A stretch of 64,000 nucleotides of DNA from Sepiola atlantica (GCA_963556195.1 OY744533.1:47432749-47496748), one strand, 5' to 3'. Shown: positions 34,472 to 44,630, counted from the stretch's first letter. Numbers and translations: made by a program. Notes: generated by a model not told the origin, from the sequence alone.

Positions 34472-34680
34472 CATTATTATTATTTATTTTTTTAATACTA
34501 TTATTATTATTATTATTATTGTTATTATCATTAATATTCTTACAAACTTGTTATTTCTATTTCTATTTTTATTCTAATTTTATTTATATTTATCTTTATT
34601 TTTATTTTTATTTTTTATTTTTTATTTTTATTTTTTTATTTTTATTTTTTTATTTTTTATTTTATTTTTACTTTTATTAA
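34430..34680. repeat. (ATT)n and (TATTTTT)n low-complexity array
   Basis: Imperfect ATT triplets pass into poly-T-rich 5-7 bp units. Confidence 0.9.
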
Positions 34681-35506
34681 GGCTTTTACATAAGGCTGTT
34701 ATCACTGCGACTATCGTAGGTATGATTGACAGGCGTTACCATTGTCATAATCGGTTTTGTTAATGATAAAACTGGTAACACCAGAAAACTTCTCTTATAA
34801 AAGAATTCCACTAATATTGATCTCGGTATAATATAATCACAATTTAAAAAAAATGTAATCACAACAAAATTCACTACAAATAATAAACAAAACATTAAAA
34901 TAAAATAAATAAAATGCAAAAGTAGCAATTAATACCCTAAATTAAAATTATCAAATATTTTTATCCACATGATAATTACTTATTAGAATTAAAATAAAAT
35001 AAGAATGACGGTTGTAATCAAAATTTTATTCTCATTTTAAATTTAACTCACTCTGGCCGTCGCCCCATCTCCCTCCTCCCACCCCGGCCGAGATTGAGAT
35101 CGTCACAGCACCAACACGTGCAAAACCTCCCACGTAATAATTTGAAACACGACTTGTTGGGGTCCTCCCCCCTCCCCTCTCATGTCCCATGTCGCCGTTA
35201 TAGACAAAGCCCCAACTCTATCCCCCTCCCCCTCCAATGTATTTTCAATTTTCAATCTCCCGTTAAAGTGAACTTAAAATTTTATGCCATTTGAATTCCT
35301 TTGCCCGGCCCGATGAGTTGGTAGCTATTCGCACCAATGAAACAAAACCTGTTTTGTCGCAACTAATGGAATAAAATCAAAAAAAATATATATATATTTT
35401 GCTCTGAATTTTCATTGAGCACTCTCATAAACCCGGTTTCAACTTCCTTCGGATTCATACCCCCTGGATATTTGTAACAAGTTAATTATATATATATATA
35501 TATATA
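34681..35506. other. Spacer with a C-rich block
   Basis: 35,040-35,290 is another G-poor, CCCCTCCC-rich block. The rest is AT-rich. No gene recognised. Confidence 0.4.
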
Positions 35507-35697
35507 GTACCGTCCAAAATTAAGGAGCAAAAATTCAATCTTCTGAATCTAAACAGAATTATATATTAATTTTTGTGAAAATTTCACATTATGTAGCTGG
35601 ACTCCTACCGAGATTTTCAGCTGAATTAAAATAATATTTTTAAAGTTATCCACCATTTTACAGATTTCGAGTGTCCAAAATTAAGGAACAAAATATC
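35507..35697 (+). repeat. Tc1 left inverted repeat (IR/DR)
   Basis: The outer direct repeat begins at 35,507 and the inner one near 35,671. It pairs with 36,836-37,036. Confidence 0.85.
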
Positions 35698-35715
35698 ATT
35701 TTTAACTAAATCACA

Positions 35716-36727
35716 TTAAAAAGACAAAATAGATTTAATATTTGGTACTTCACCTTTGTTTTCAATAACTGCTGCGCATCTACGACTGCAGAATTTCACT
35801 AAATCTTGACATTGGGCCACAGTTATCTTGGACCATTCATCTTTCAGTTTCAACCACAAGTCTTCGATGTTTTCCGGATTCTTTGCCATACCATTCTGTC
35901 CTAGAGTCTTCCATAAGTTTTCTATAGGGTTCATGTCAGGACTCTGTGCAAGCCAGTACATTACCTCTACTTCTTGATCAGCCAGATAATTCATGACTAG
36001 CTTTGCCTTATTGCAGGGAGCATTATCCTGCATAAAAACAGGCTTTTCGATACCAGAATTTTGCAACACTGGCAAACATTATTGTATACGGTGGCATTTA
36101 CTCTAGTATTTAAGCGTACAAGTAGTGATGTACCCTGCCATGATATCATGCCGAAAACCATCACGCTACCTCCACTAAATTTAACAGTTTTTCTGATGCA
36201 GCTAGGATCCAAACTTTCGCCTTTTCTTCTTCTTTACAAATTGTTTTCCATCACTGCCAATACATTAAATTTCGATTCGTCATTGAAATAAACTTTTTCC
36301 AATTTTCTTCTGACCATATAACATGCATTTTTGCGAACGCCAATCTAGCTGCTTTGTTTTTTTACTTATTAACGGCTTTTTTCGAGGAGATCTTACAAAA
36401 AGACTTATTTCGTGCAACTTTCTGGGCACAGTTTGTCGTGAAACATTCCTGACACCTTCCATTTGATTGGAAATGCTGTTTGCTGTAAGAAAACGGTCTT
36501 TTAACACTAGGTGTTGTATAACTCTGTCCTCTTTTGCCGTTGTCTTTCTTGGCCTACCAGGTTTCTTTGTGTTACTTAACCTTCCAGTTTCTTTATTTGA
36601 GAACTCGGCTTACAACACTTTTTGAACGTTTCACACGTTTTCTGATTTCTTTTATTGTCAACTTTTCCTTTCTTAATTTGACGATTTTTGCTTTGTCGCT
36701 TAAATCAGTTTTATTTCTTTTTGACAT
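35716..36727 (-). pseudogene. Tc1-like transposase, interrupted
   Basis: The minus-strand start at 36,727 gives MSKRNKTDLSDKAKIVKLRK and continues with a helix-turn-helix-like segment (IKEIRKRVKRSKSVVSRVLK) before a stop after 44 residues. Downstream frames show the middle region (SFCKISSKKAV, RLAFAKMHVIWSEENW, the last with the W...DE-like first-Asp region). The final 119-residue frame has VFMQDNAPCNKAK (second catalytic Asp) and YWLAQSPDMNPIENLWKTLG (the DxNPIEN block with the third acid). The total span of about 337 codons matches a full-length Tc1 transposase of about 340 residues. The break is due to a few stops and frameshifts. Confidence 0.85.
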
Positions 36728-36835
36728 GATTTATATTGCGTGACTTGCTAGTGATAATAATTAAAGTTTAAAATATTTATTTTCATCCTTTTATACAAAA
36801 AACCTTACTATTTTAAACTTTAAACAATTATTTTT

Positions 36836-37036
36836 CCTTAATGTTCCTTTATTTTGGACACTTGAAATCTGTAAAATGGTGGATAACTTTAAAAATATTA
36901 TTTTAATTCATCTAAAAATCTCGGTAAAAGTCCAACTACATAATGTGTATACTCAGTGAAATTTTCACAAAAATTGATATATAATTCTGTTTTGATTCAG
37001 AAGATTTAATTTTTGCTCCTTAATTCTGGACGGTAC
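36836..37036 (-). repeat. Tc1 right inverted repeat (IR/DR)
   Basis: Reverse complement of the left repeat, with few substitutions. It ends GGACGGTAC followed by TA. Confidence 0.85.
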
Positions 37037-37049
37037 TATATATAGAGAG

Positions 37050-37560
37050 AGACCCGTTGCCCAACGGATATAATTGCTCAGTGATAATTCGTTACAAAGT
37101 TACAGTTTTCTGGGGGTTGTTGGTTCAATCCTCAGTACAGGCGATACTAGGAATACAATCAAGAATTATATGACTTCTAGCCGTAGATATGGTGGACCTA
37201 TAAAATAGAACGAGGACAATATAACCCCGTGGATTAAATAAAGGATTCAGTACATACTTCCGTATAGATTACCGATTCATGCATAAACATCTCAAATTTA
37301 AATATCCCCCGTAGCGAACCGGATAAAGGACTAAGTGAAAAATCAGTTCTTTTCTTGGGAGCATGGCTGACAGAACGAGATCAGTCTAACGTTGTTGATT
37401 AAATAAAAGGCTCCGATCGGAATTACGTACGACGTACAGATTCCCGAGTTCGACAAGACGCCCCTGAACAAGATCGGAAGTAACATAAGCCGAAAGGTTG
37501 TGAGTATGACATCTAAAATAATAACAGTAATCCGAATAATACAAATGGAATATAATACTT
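37050..37560 (+). mobile_element. SINE-A, long copy with tRNA-like head
   Basis: It starts ACCCGTTGCCCAACGGATA (tRNA-like 5' part) and has the B-box-like TGTTGGTTCAATCCTCAGTA, GGATTAAATAAAGGATTC, and then a partly repeated segment (CCCGTAGCGAACCGGATAAA, GTTGATTAAATAAAAGGCTC). It ends with GAGTTCGACAAGACGCCCCT and CCGAAAGGTTGTGAGTATGA. The internal repetition suggests a dimer or one copy inserted into another. It begins only 14 bp after the Tc1 element. Confidence 0.7.
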
Positions 37561-37590
37561 GTTTTGAAATAGTATCGAGTGGCATTTTAT

Positions 37591-37932
37591 TTAGATTAAC
37601 CTAACTTTTAATGTTAATTTATTACAGAACGTGGAATGTTCTTCCTTCTGGTCACTCGTACAACACAAGACAACCGACAACTTAAATATTTTCGTAAAAA
37701 GATTTCGAAATTTTTCAGAGATAAAAATGTGGTCCCTTAAAGGGTCATGTATATTTAAGAATAACTTGGATAAAAAAATATTCATTTGCTGTTTTGTAAC
37801 TAATTGAAAAAGGCTGTCACTAGATTGCTGGGTGTGAATTATCAAGAAATGATTTCCCTTGGACCATATCCAAGTTATCTCCCCTGGATTATAGTGAGCA
37901 ACGAAAGGATTTACTTTATTTCCGGAAATCAA
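37591..37932 (-). pseudogene. Unidentified 113-residue frame, possibly Penelope-like
   Basis: The minus frame has KVNPFVAHYNPGEITWIWSK and then HFLIIHTQQSSDSLFQL. This loosely recalls the PFV..Y.P.......I..HW.LL......L..LF block near the end of the RT of Penelope-like elements. The rest of the frame shows no match. The similarity is from memory and weak; it may be chance. Confidence 0.2.
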
Positions 37933-38137
37933 AAATATATAATTCTACCCAACGCAGGGAATATATAGCTGAATATCTTTATATTTTCTGAATGAGTTTT
38001 AGAAGCCCATTTTCCCATAGGTTTTCGCAACTCTGTTGCCGTTCTTGTCAGGCATATTACACGGTCGTTGTCTTCTTCAGACTCCCGCTTATCTTTTATT
38101 AATCGTATACCAAATAAGTCATAATTACGTATTTAAT

Positions 38138-38500
38138 TGTCCATGCTTACCTCTCTATTAATTTACCCTTGCAACACATATATTTCGATTGTGCTTGGAC
38201 ATTTACCTTTAGTAATTACATCTGTGGTTTCACCCCTTTATGTATTAAGTTTCGTATACCCCTCTTCGATATAAGAAATCTGCATATATATAAAAATCTA
38301 AATAGGTCACATTTATTTCTACATTGTCCATGCATATCTCTCTCTATTTGTTGATCTCGACAACGCATATATTAAAATTATATTGGGGCATTTATGTATT
38401 CTTTTTTATCAATAACAATGTGTCTTTCACACCTTTACGTATAATGTTTCGTATACCCCACTTACGTTTGTATTCGACAAATTGTCTATGTTAGAATAAC
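38138..38500 (+). repeat. Diverged 187 bp tandem duplication
   Basis: TTGTCCATGCTTACCTCTCT at 38,138 recurs as TTGTCCATGCATATCTCTCT at 38,325. Matching downstream segments follow in each unit (GACAACGCATATATT, TGTGTCTTTCACACCTTTA, GTTTCGTATACCCC). No coding content. Confidence 0.75.
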
Positions 38501-38985
38501 ATGCATATATATTTAAAACCAACTATTTCTTAATACAGTTTTCACCTCTGTATTTCAACCTTAATGTGCGTATTTCATCATGACACAACACACAAAATGG
38601 CGACTGTGCGTCTTGGAAAAAAAACAAACACGTGGTACCTACAAAAGCGAAAAATATGGATAAAATATATACCTATTTTACAAGATGTTTAGCGACTACT
38701 AATCAATTTTCATATTTAGTACAAAAGCTATTCTCCGTAAACTCATGAGGATCGTTTATCTATATTTCCGATAAACCATTTTATAAAACCGAAAAAAGAT
38801 GACAGCAAACGAGAATTTAATAAGAAAATAATTCTTATTCAGTTTAGGTAAGAGAAACAAAACAGGATAGCACCTCTCCCGAATATCCCACGTTCAATAT
38901 CTCGACGTAACATTCTAAGGCAAGATGAACGACAATAAATACATAAAAGATACTGCCAAGTCTGCGGCAAATAATGTAGGCTCCT
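38501..38985. other. Unclassified spacer
   Basis: No feature recognised. Confidence 0.35.
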
Positions 38986-38989
38986 TTTA

Positions 38990-39330
38990 TAGGGATACAA
39001 AATTTATTACATATATCTCTATAAAGCCAGTATTCGCCTATGGATAGAGTATAGTTGCCAAATATTGGCTGGTGCACTAACCACTGGCTTCGCCCTCTTG
39101 GACAGGATGCAAAAAAAAGTCTCAAACCTAATAGGCCCCGCACTGTCTGCCAAGCTCCAGCCCCTGTAATATTGCCGCAACGTTGCATCCCTGTGCTTGT
39201 TTTACAAGTACTTCACTGGAATGTGTTCCAACGCACTTGCTACATGTTACATGCAGATAAATTAGAGATTTTCTGGCTCTGGAGAGTTTGACGTCAAAGT
39301 AAGTGGACGCTGTTTTTGCGATCTCCACCG
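38990..39330 (+). pseudogene. Jockey-like LINE, RT C-terminal fragment
   Basis: Frameshifted plus-strand pieces read YKPVFAYG.SIVAKYWLVH, then LDRMQKKVSNLIGPALSAKL, and LQPL.YCRNVASLCLFYKYF with TGMCSNALATC-like sequence. This is the RP..EY.S..W.GAP...L..LD..Q.R...LI.P.L...LQPL..RR.VA.L.LFY.Y. block that follows the RT domain in jockey/R1/I-type LINEs. The same family occurs at 42.0, 50.6 and 61.6 kb. About 110 codons remain, with several stops and frameshifts. Confidence 0.7.
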
Positions 39331-39539
39331 CCCTACGAGGGTTGGAAGGGGAAGACGCAAATTACTGTAAAGTAAAAGTAAATCCCAGAGAAAATAATGG
39401 AGGTATTTGTTGTTCTTATTTGCCTCTAATATTCCAGCCTAACGTAAAAAGGGAAGAAAAAACAACGTCTTCGACGATTACTATTACCAATACTTAGAGG
39501 TAACTACAACGTGTCAACGAGAAAGAGAGATAGATAGAC

Positions 39540-39600
39540 ATACATACAGACAGACAGACAGACAGACAGACACAGACACAGACACACAGACAGAGAAACG
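39540..39600. repeat. (CAGA)n microsatellite
   Basis: Imperfect CAGA tetranucleotides, preceded by GATA-type units. Confidence 0.9.
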
Positions 39601-39839
39601 AACAACTGCTTTGTGTCCACAATGCAACGATGACGAACTTTTCATAATAAAGATCGTAGAACACCAACGCAATATTATCGGTTGCTTATTATCACAACAA
39701 TTCTTTAAAAGTGTTTACAAATCGATTCAACATTAAATTTTCTTTAAATATTTTAAACCCTCTTTTAACAAACAATGCTCTTTTATTCATTTTAAATTTG
39801 ATCGTAACATTTTGCTCAGTATAATAAATGCATTAATAT

Positions 39840-40275
39840 ATATGAAGCAGAGTTGTCTGTGCATGTGTGTATGTGTCGCAGCATCACAGTTAAACGGTTT
39901 ATCTAAGAGTCAAACTAACCACAAATTTGGAATTAACACCTTCGATCCGATATCCTTATTGATGTCAGAAGTTATTGCATTTTTTTTAAACTCATGATTC
40001 CAAATTAAAAGTATGTAAAAATAACGTTGAAACAAATGTTCGACCATTTTTAACGTTCCCTTTTAGTCGACCGAGCAGTTACTTTTAACGTAATATAATC
40101 GCAGGTAGTTGACATATTGTTTATGAGAACATAGTTATCCTTTTCTATTAAAATGGAGAAAAATACATGATACATTTCTGCTAATATATTTTTGTTTTAA
40201 TAATATGTTTTATTGTTACTTTATGTTTCTTTATTCATTTCAGATAATCAGACTATTTTACATCAAAGCAGAGAG
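39840..40275 (+). repeat. Dispersed 0.7 kb repeat, copy 2
   Basis: It contains GTGTATGTGTCGCAGCATCA, AAACTAACCACAAATTTGG, TTCGATCCGATATCC and TTTCAGATAATCAGACTATT, in the same order as copies at 3.3 and 60.4 kb. The 3' part is separated from it by the LINE fragment below. Confidence 0.65.
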
Positions 40276-40559
40276 GTAAATTACCCAGGCCTCACCCATT
40301 TAAATAGGTTAAGACCAAATATTTTCGTTAGATCAGTAACCTTGTGGATAGAGCGTTCGCTTTTTGTGTCAATATTTGATACAATCATGGGGTAAAATCT
40401 CACACTAGACTATTGTTTTTTTGTTTGTTGCTGTACTTACTTAGGCTTAGGACCTCGGCGTTCTCTGACGCATGAGGCAGTCAAAGTGAACCATCGTTTT
40501 CGGTTTCAATCCAGACCCACAGCGTCCCCGTTGCGATCAAATCTGTTTGCTTCCAGTTC

Positions 40560-40985
40560 ATTTTTGGTCTTTGTTTTCTTCTTTTTCAATAAGGGGTCCA
40601 CTAAAGCGCTGGTATTACAAATCTCTCTGAGGCCAATCTTAGGACATGTCCGAGCGAGACTAGACGTCGTGTGCAGATTACTGACAATACCACCTGTTAG
40701 TTAATGCGGTCTTTGACTCCTTGGTTGGTAGTTCGATCGTTCTATTTGATCTCGAGAATCTTTCGAAGAGATTTAGAATCAAACTTGTCTTATTTCCTCT
40801 CTTGGCTGATTTTGATATGCCAAGTTTCACTTCCAGATAGCAGTGTGGACAAAACGTTGCTGTTATAAAATCTTAATTTAGATTTTTTTGCTATACCGTT
40901 CCAGTTGTTTCCTAGCCGATATAGATCATCATCATAAACCTGAATATTTTTTAAATAAAAGATGGATACAAAATATTTCATAGAC
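40560..40985 (-). pseudogene. RTE/CR1-like LINE fragment
   Basis: The minus frame reads LGNNWNGIAKKSKLRFYNSN and then VLSTLLSGSETWHIKISQE. This is the W....IS..TKLR.YN.NV...LLYG.ETW block of LINE ORF2. Further on is TRRLVSLGHVLRLASERFV, followed by IPALVDPL, the R.R.LGH.LR......P..AL.W.P block. Similar nucleotide sequence to its 5' part (TTCCTAGCCGATATAGATCA) also occurs at about 3,860 in dispersed-repeat copy 1. Confidence 0.7.
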
Positions 40986-41341
40986 GCTTTTAAGTTCTAA
41001 TCTTGGCTATAAATTTACATTTGCTGCTGAAAAAAAGAGATAGTCTTCATTTGAAAAATCTCGACGCTGGTTGGAGAGTGTTAGTGAGAATTCATATTTG
41101 GTAGTAGAATGAAGAACCCATAAGTCCTCTTCATATAAATACAAAGCAATGGTATTTCGAGCCGGACAAATTATTTTTTTCTGAAAAGATTGATTCGAAA
41201 CTTTTTTGTTTTATAAAATGGTCAAATGTTCCCATAAATAACTAGCGAAACAATGGAATACTAAGTATACAGTCGACTATAATGAGCAAAGGAAATACAC
41301 TAGCTTTACTTTGCTTAAAAACTTTTGAGATAGCTATTGAT
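40986..41341. other. Unclassified spacer
   Basis: No feature recognised. Confidence 0.35.
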
Positions 41342-41705
41342 AATTTGTATTATTTAGTTTATTCGGACTACTGTTCTCATCTTGGGTGTTATTTTCACAA
41401 CGTTTTAACTGATGTAACCTCCGAGCTTATTCGGGTGCATCTTATCATAACTCAGGAATATGCATGGAATTTCAAACGGAACCCCTTATTTAATCCACGG
41501 GGGTAGCTTACGCTCGTTCCATCAGATCTGTTAAGTAATTCGCAATTGTATTCTTAGTATCGTCGGCACTGATGATTGTACCATCAATCCCCAGAAGACT
41601 GTCACTTAGAACTGATTAGAACACTTAAATCTGTTACGCCACAAGTACTTGCAGACAATTCTAGTATGAATTTTAGGACTCTTAAACCTATTCTTGTTTT
41701 AGATG
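41342..41705 (-). mobile_element. SINE-A, near full-length copy
   Basis: Minus strand. It aligns end to end with 7,080-7,425. It contains GTGACAGTCTTCTGGGGATT, GGATTAAATAAGGGGTTCCG and AACGTTGTGAAAATAACACC, and it ends CAAGATGAGAACAGTAGTCC. Confidence 0.75.
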
Positions 41706-41745
41706 TGTAAGCTAGTACTATTAATTGCTATATATTACAATATAT

Positions 41746-41747
<2 letters not shown>

Positions 41748-41786
<39 letters not shown>
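41748..41786. repeat. (TA)n microsatellite
   Basis: Pure TA run. Confidence 0.95.
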
Positions 41787-41789
<3 letters not shown>

Positions 41790-41989
41790 TAATCTATTAT
41801 TTATAATTAATAGTTCCGATATTGTATCAAATTGTATAGTAGGTCGACTTAGGAGGTCATTGTCGCCCAACATACGCGCTAATACTTTGAGTCGTCTTAC
41901 TTGCCACCATCTTTCTCTGTCTATAATCTGTACTTCGTCTCATAAATGTATATAGTTTCCCTTTTTTGGCTTTAAATATTCATTAGATC

Positions 41990-42720
41990 GTGTTGTCTCT
42001 TTTTAGTAATGAGATCGTGTATTCATTTTTTATGTTCGCACTATATTTGCACGTAGTTTCTAATGAAGACTTAAATAAATGTATTAAAAATATTTTGGTT
42101 CATTTCTCCTTGACTTTCGGTAAGAATTTGTTCGCAATAATATCAAAGAAAGTGAGCTCCCTCTACTGGACTAGAAAACTTATTACACATGTCGGTATCC
42201 TATATCTCTACAAAGACAATATTCGCCCATTCATGGAGTATTGTTGCAACATCTGGGATGGGGCACAAACCACAGGTTTCTCCCTCTCAGACCTAATAGA
42301 TCTCGCACTGTCTATCAAGTTCCACTCCTATCCTATTGCCACAATGTTGCATCCCTGTACTTTCTTTACAACTACTTTAATTAAATGTATTCCGACAAAA
42401 TTGTTGCACTGGTGTCATCTCGACGTAGATACCCTCGACCAACAAGACAATCAGCAAACTCCCACCCCTTTACTGTAGAGGTACCCAGATGCCGGAAGGC
42501 TTGCTACTCTAACAGTTATTTCCTTGAATTGCTAGTTTTTTAGAATTCCCCCGTGTTCTATGTTTCCTTGACTGTACCAACATGCAGAAATTTAAATGTA
42601 ATGTGAACAAATATCTTGCTGCACATCTCCCCACTTAAGATGCCTTTATACCTATGACCCCTAATTTACAGTAGCCCCTTGCGTCTCAGTAGCAATGCGC
42701 CTTGTTTGGGTAAATAAAAC
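41990..42720 (+). pseudogene. Jockey-like LINE, C-terminal part and 3' UTR
   Basis: The 162-residue frame (41,990-42,478) is the longest LINE frame here. Motifs are KKVSSLYWTRKLITHVGILY, LYKDNIRPFMEYCCNIWDGA (the LYK..IRP.MEY.S..WDGAP signature) and FSLSDLIDLALSIKFHS, with LHPCTFFTTTLIKCIPTKLL further on. Beyond the stop, FPV.RCRKACYSNS- and FFRIPPCSMFP-like pieces continue in other frames, and a 3' end with GGGTAAATAAAACAAAT follows. These belong after the RT palm/thumb domain. The endonuclease and RT catalytic motifs are absent (5' truncated). It is inactive. Confidence 0.75.
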
Positions 42721-42773
42721 AAATATGCTTATGTCTGCATGAGAATATATATACTCACACATTTTAATGGAGT

Positions 42774-42802
42774 CTCTAATATAAAGGGCGAGCGTGTACG
42801 TT

Positions 42803-42835
<33 letters not shown>

Positions 42836-42870
42836 AAGAGAGAGAGAGAAAGAGAAAGAAAGATAAAGAG
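42774..42870 (+). repeat. Helitron-like start with (TG)n and (GA)n
   Basis: TCTCTAATATAAAGGGCGAG, then CGTGTACGTTTGTG and a TG run, looks like a Helitron 5' TC end of the mollusc type. A GA-rich run follows. No 3' end was found. Confidence 0.4.
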
Positions 42871-43123
42871 TTGTTAGTCTAATTATTTAATGTTTATAGA
42901 AACCTATTCTTTTCTGGTTTCTTTTTATTTAGACTGACAAGCGACGTATCAACTGAGATATAAAGACAATGCAAACGAGCGATCTGTCAAGATAAGGATC
43001 GAATTGCATGGCAGCGGTCACATTTAGCATTTGGATTGGTCAAACCACCATTGCATTCATCATGATTAAGCACCAGTTAGAAAAACTAAATCTTTTAAGC
43101 ATTGCTAAAATCCATAATTTTCT

Positions 43124-43125
<2 letters not shown>

Positions 43126-43216
<91 letters not shown>

Positions 43217-43265
43217 TATATATATATACATACACATATATATATGTATATATATATATATATAC
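43126..43265. repeat. Long (TA)n microsatellite
   Basis: About 140 bp of TA with CA/TG interruptions near the end. Confidence 0.95.
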
Positions 43266-43570
43266 TAGAATACATATAGAGTCACTGTTCTAATGAATTG
43301 ATGACGTCATCCTTTTGTTACTTCAGTATTTATGACATCATGAAATAACTTCTACTGATATCTTGCACCTATTTTAGCGGATGACGTCATTCCTTCGTGG
43401 CATATACTCTTTGTGAAGTTATAAAAGAATTTGCCAGGCGTCGTCCAACTCTGTTTAAGTTTATGACGTCATTCTTTTACTGGCGTCATATTTTTTGTAA
43501 ACTTATCCATTATGCATTAAACAAGGAAACAAAAAAAAAAAATAAACAAACAAGTTCAGAGTTTGTGTAG
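43266..43570. other. Spacer with recurring GATGACGTCAT-type sites
   Basis: The palindromic core TGACGTCA or its close variant (GACATCA) occurs four times: 43,303, 43,332, 43,382 and 43,462. It is bordered by similar sequence (AACTTCT, ATTCTTTTAC). This may be a diverged tandem of about 65-80 bp units; no gene recognised. Confidence 0.45.
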
Positions 43571-43690
<120 letters not shown>

Positions 43691-43879
43691 TTCATTGAAT
43701 TGTTAAATGCAAGACCGGTTTTTCTACAGTTCTAGAAGAATCTTCCTGCCTATAAAATTCAGGCTTTGTGATTACCAATGATTTGATTGTGTAGTGATGA
43801 AGAACCAGCTGTAATTTAAAAATTAAATCCGATTTACTTGATAAAACATTTTGTTGTCGTCAGAATCTGTTTCTCCCTA

Positions 43880-43945
43880 CCGTCTGAAATTGTTACTTTC
43901 CTACACTGATGAGAGCAATAAGCTTGAAAGGTATAATTAATTTAA
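43880..43945 (+). ncRNA. Degenerate hammerhead core (HH-D)
   Basis: Plus strand: CTACA, CTGATGA, G-AGC-AATAA-GCT-T, GAAA, then GGTATAA. Core and stem II are intact and match HH-F at 44,424. The palindromic stem III (CGCTAGCGT) and cleavage site have been lost. Upstream CCGTCTGAAATTGTTACTTT matches the upstream flank of HH-F, so the two are homologous. Confidence 0.6.
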
Positions 43946-43962
43946 TATTTATTTATAGATAT

Positions 43963-43968
<6 letters not shown>

Positions 43969-44057
<89 letters not shown>
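43969..44057. repeat. (CA)n(TA)n microsatellite
   Basis: CA run passing into a TA run, inside the HH-D to HH-E unit. Confidence 0.95.
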
Positions 44058-44061
<4 letters not shown>

Positions 44062-44279
44062 TTACTTAACATGAAGTGGTGTAATATTATAAGTGCAAGA
44101 CTCCGGCCCCGCCGTTAGATTCTATTACATTTCTTAATATTTACACTCACCGCTTTCAGTGTTGAATAGAACTTAATTTATCCGTTATCACGTAACAATA
44201 TCCCGTAAAAGTGAACGTTTACAGATTCAAGGTGTTTTTGTGAACCGGTTTCACGCCCTGTGACCGTCCGTGATTGTTA
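44058..44279. other. Body of the HH-D to HH-E unit
   Basis: Non-coding. Near its end, GAACCGGTTTCACGCCCTG and TGACCGTC resemble the tRNA-like B-box region upstream of HH-F. Confidence 0.45.
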
Positions 44280-44333
44280 TTTACCTTCGCTGATAAGAGC
44301 CGTAAGCTTGAAACAACGTCATACGTAGGTAAA
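44280..44333 (+). ncRNA. Degenerate hammerhead (HH-E)
   Basis: Plus strand: TTTACCTTCG, CTGATAA, stem II AGC-CGTAA-GCT, GAAA, a decayed stem III, and CGTAGGTAAA. The first and last segments pair over ten positions with one U-U mismatch, a strong stem I. The invariant G8 is changed (CTGATAA instead of CTGATGA), which would be expected to abolish cleavage. Confidence 0.6.
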
Positions 44334-44354
44334 ATATTAAAAATATAATTTAAT

Positions 44355-44357
<3 letters not shown>

Positions 44358-44392
<35 letters not shown>
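44358..44392. repeat. (TA)n microsatellite
   Basis: TA run between the oppositely oriented HH-E and HH-F. Confidence 0.95.
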
Positions 44393-44397
<5 letters not shown>

Positions 44398-44423
44398 TAT
44401 GAATAAATATTAAATTATTTATA

Positions 44424-44469
44424 CCTACAGACGCTAGCGTTTCAAGCTTATTGCTCTCATCAGTGCAGG
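44424..44469 (-). ncRNA. Hammerhead ribozyme, canonical core (HH-F)
   Basis: Minus strand, 46 nt. Stem I 5' arm CCTGCA; CTGATGA; stem II G-AGC-AATAA-GCT-T; GAAA; stem III ACGC-TA-GCGT; C; stem I 3' arm TGTAGG. CCTGCA and TGTAGG pair fully (one G-U). GCGT plus C gives the preferred GUC cleavage triplet. All catalytic-core positions match the hammerhead consensus. Stem III has only a two-base loop, so activity would be expected mainly as a dimer or tandem RNA, as reported for the small hammerheads of Penelope-like elements and animal retrozymes. A tRNA-like head lies directly upstream. Structure judged by eye; not tested. Confidence 0.8.
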
Positions 44470-44560
44470 GAAGTAACAATTTCAGACGGTCGGGAGGCGC
44501 GAACCCGGTACACAGAGTCAGCCATATCCACTCGGCCCACGGAAACTGTCACGTAATTTA
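44470..44560 (-). repeat. tRNA-like head of the HH-F element
   Basis: Minus strand: GTGGGCCGAGTGGATATGGC is a good A box (TGGCCGAGTGG type, as in Leu/Ser tRNAs), and ACCGGGTTCGCGCCTCCC has the B box GGTTCG..CC, followed by GACCGTCTGAAATTGTTAC and then the ribozyme. The stems do not close as a functional tRNA. This suggests pol III transcription into the ribozyme. Confidence 0.65.
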
Positions 44561-44583
44561 GGGAATGCATGAAATTATATGCA

Positions 44584-44586
<3 letters not shown>

Positions 44587-44629
<43 letters not shown>
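44587..44629. repeat. (TA)n microsatellite
   Basis: TA run; a (GA)n run follows at 44,662-44,680. Confidence 0.95.

Positions 44630-44630
<1 letters not shown>

Larger units (their letters stand above)
35507..37036 (-). mobile_element. Tc1/mariner transposon with long terminal repeats
   Basis: The element is 1,530 bp, bounded by GTACCGTCC at the left and GGACGGTAC at the right, each flanked by TA, the Tc1/mariner target duplication. The ends form inverted repeats of about 190-200 bp. A short motif, GTCCAAAATTAAGGA, occurs at the outer end and again near the inner end (35,671) of each repeat, the IR/DR layout of several Tc1-like transposons. A broken transposase lies between them on the minus strand. 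The arms remain highly similar, so insertion was probably not very ancient. Confidence 0.9.

Noticed and set aside
41990..42478. 162-residue frame as a host gene
   Set aside because: Its motifs (LYK..IRPFMEY, W.GA) are those of jockey-like LINE ORF2, and related fragments recur in the window.
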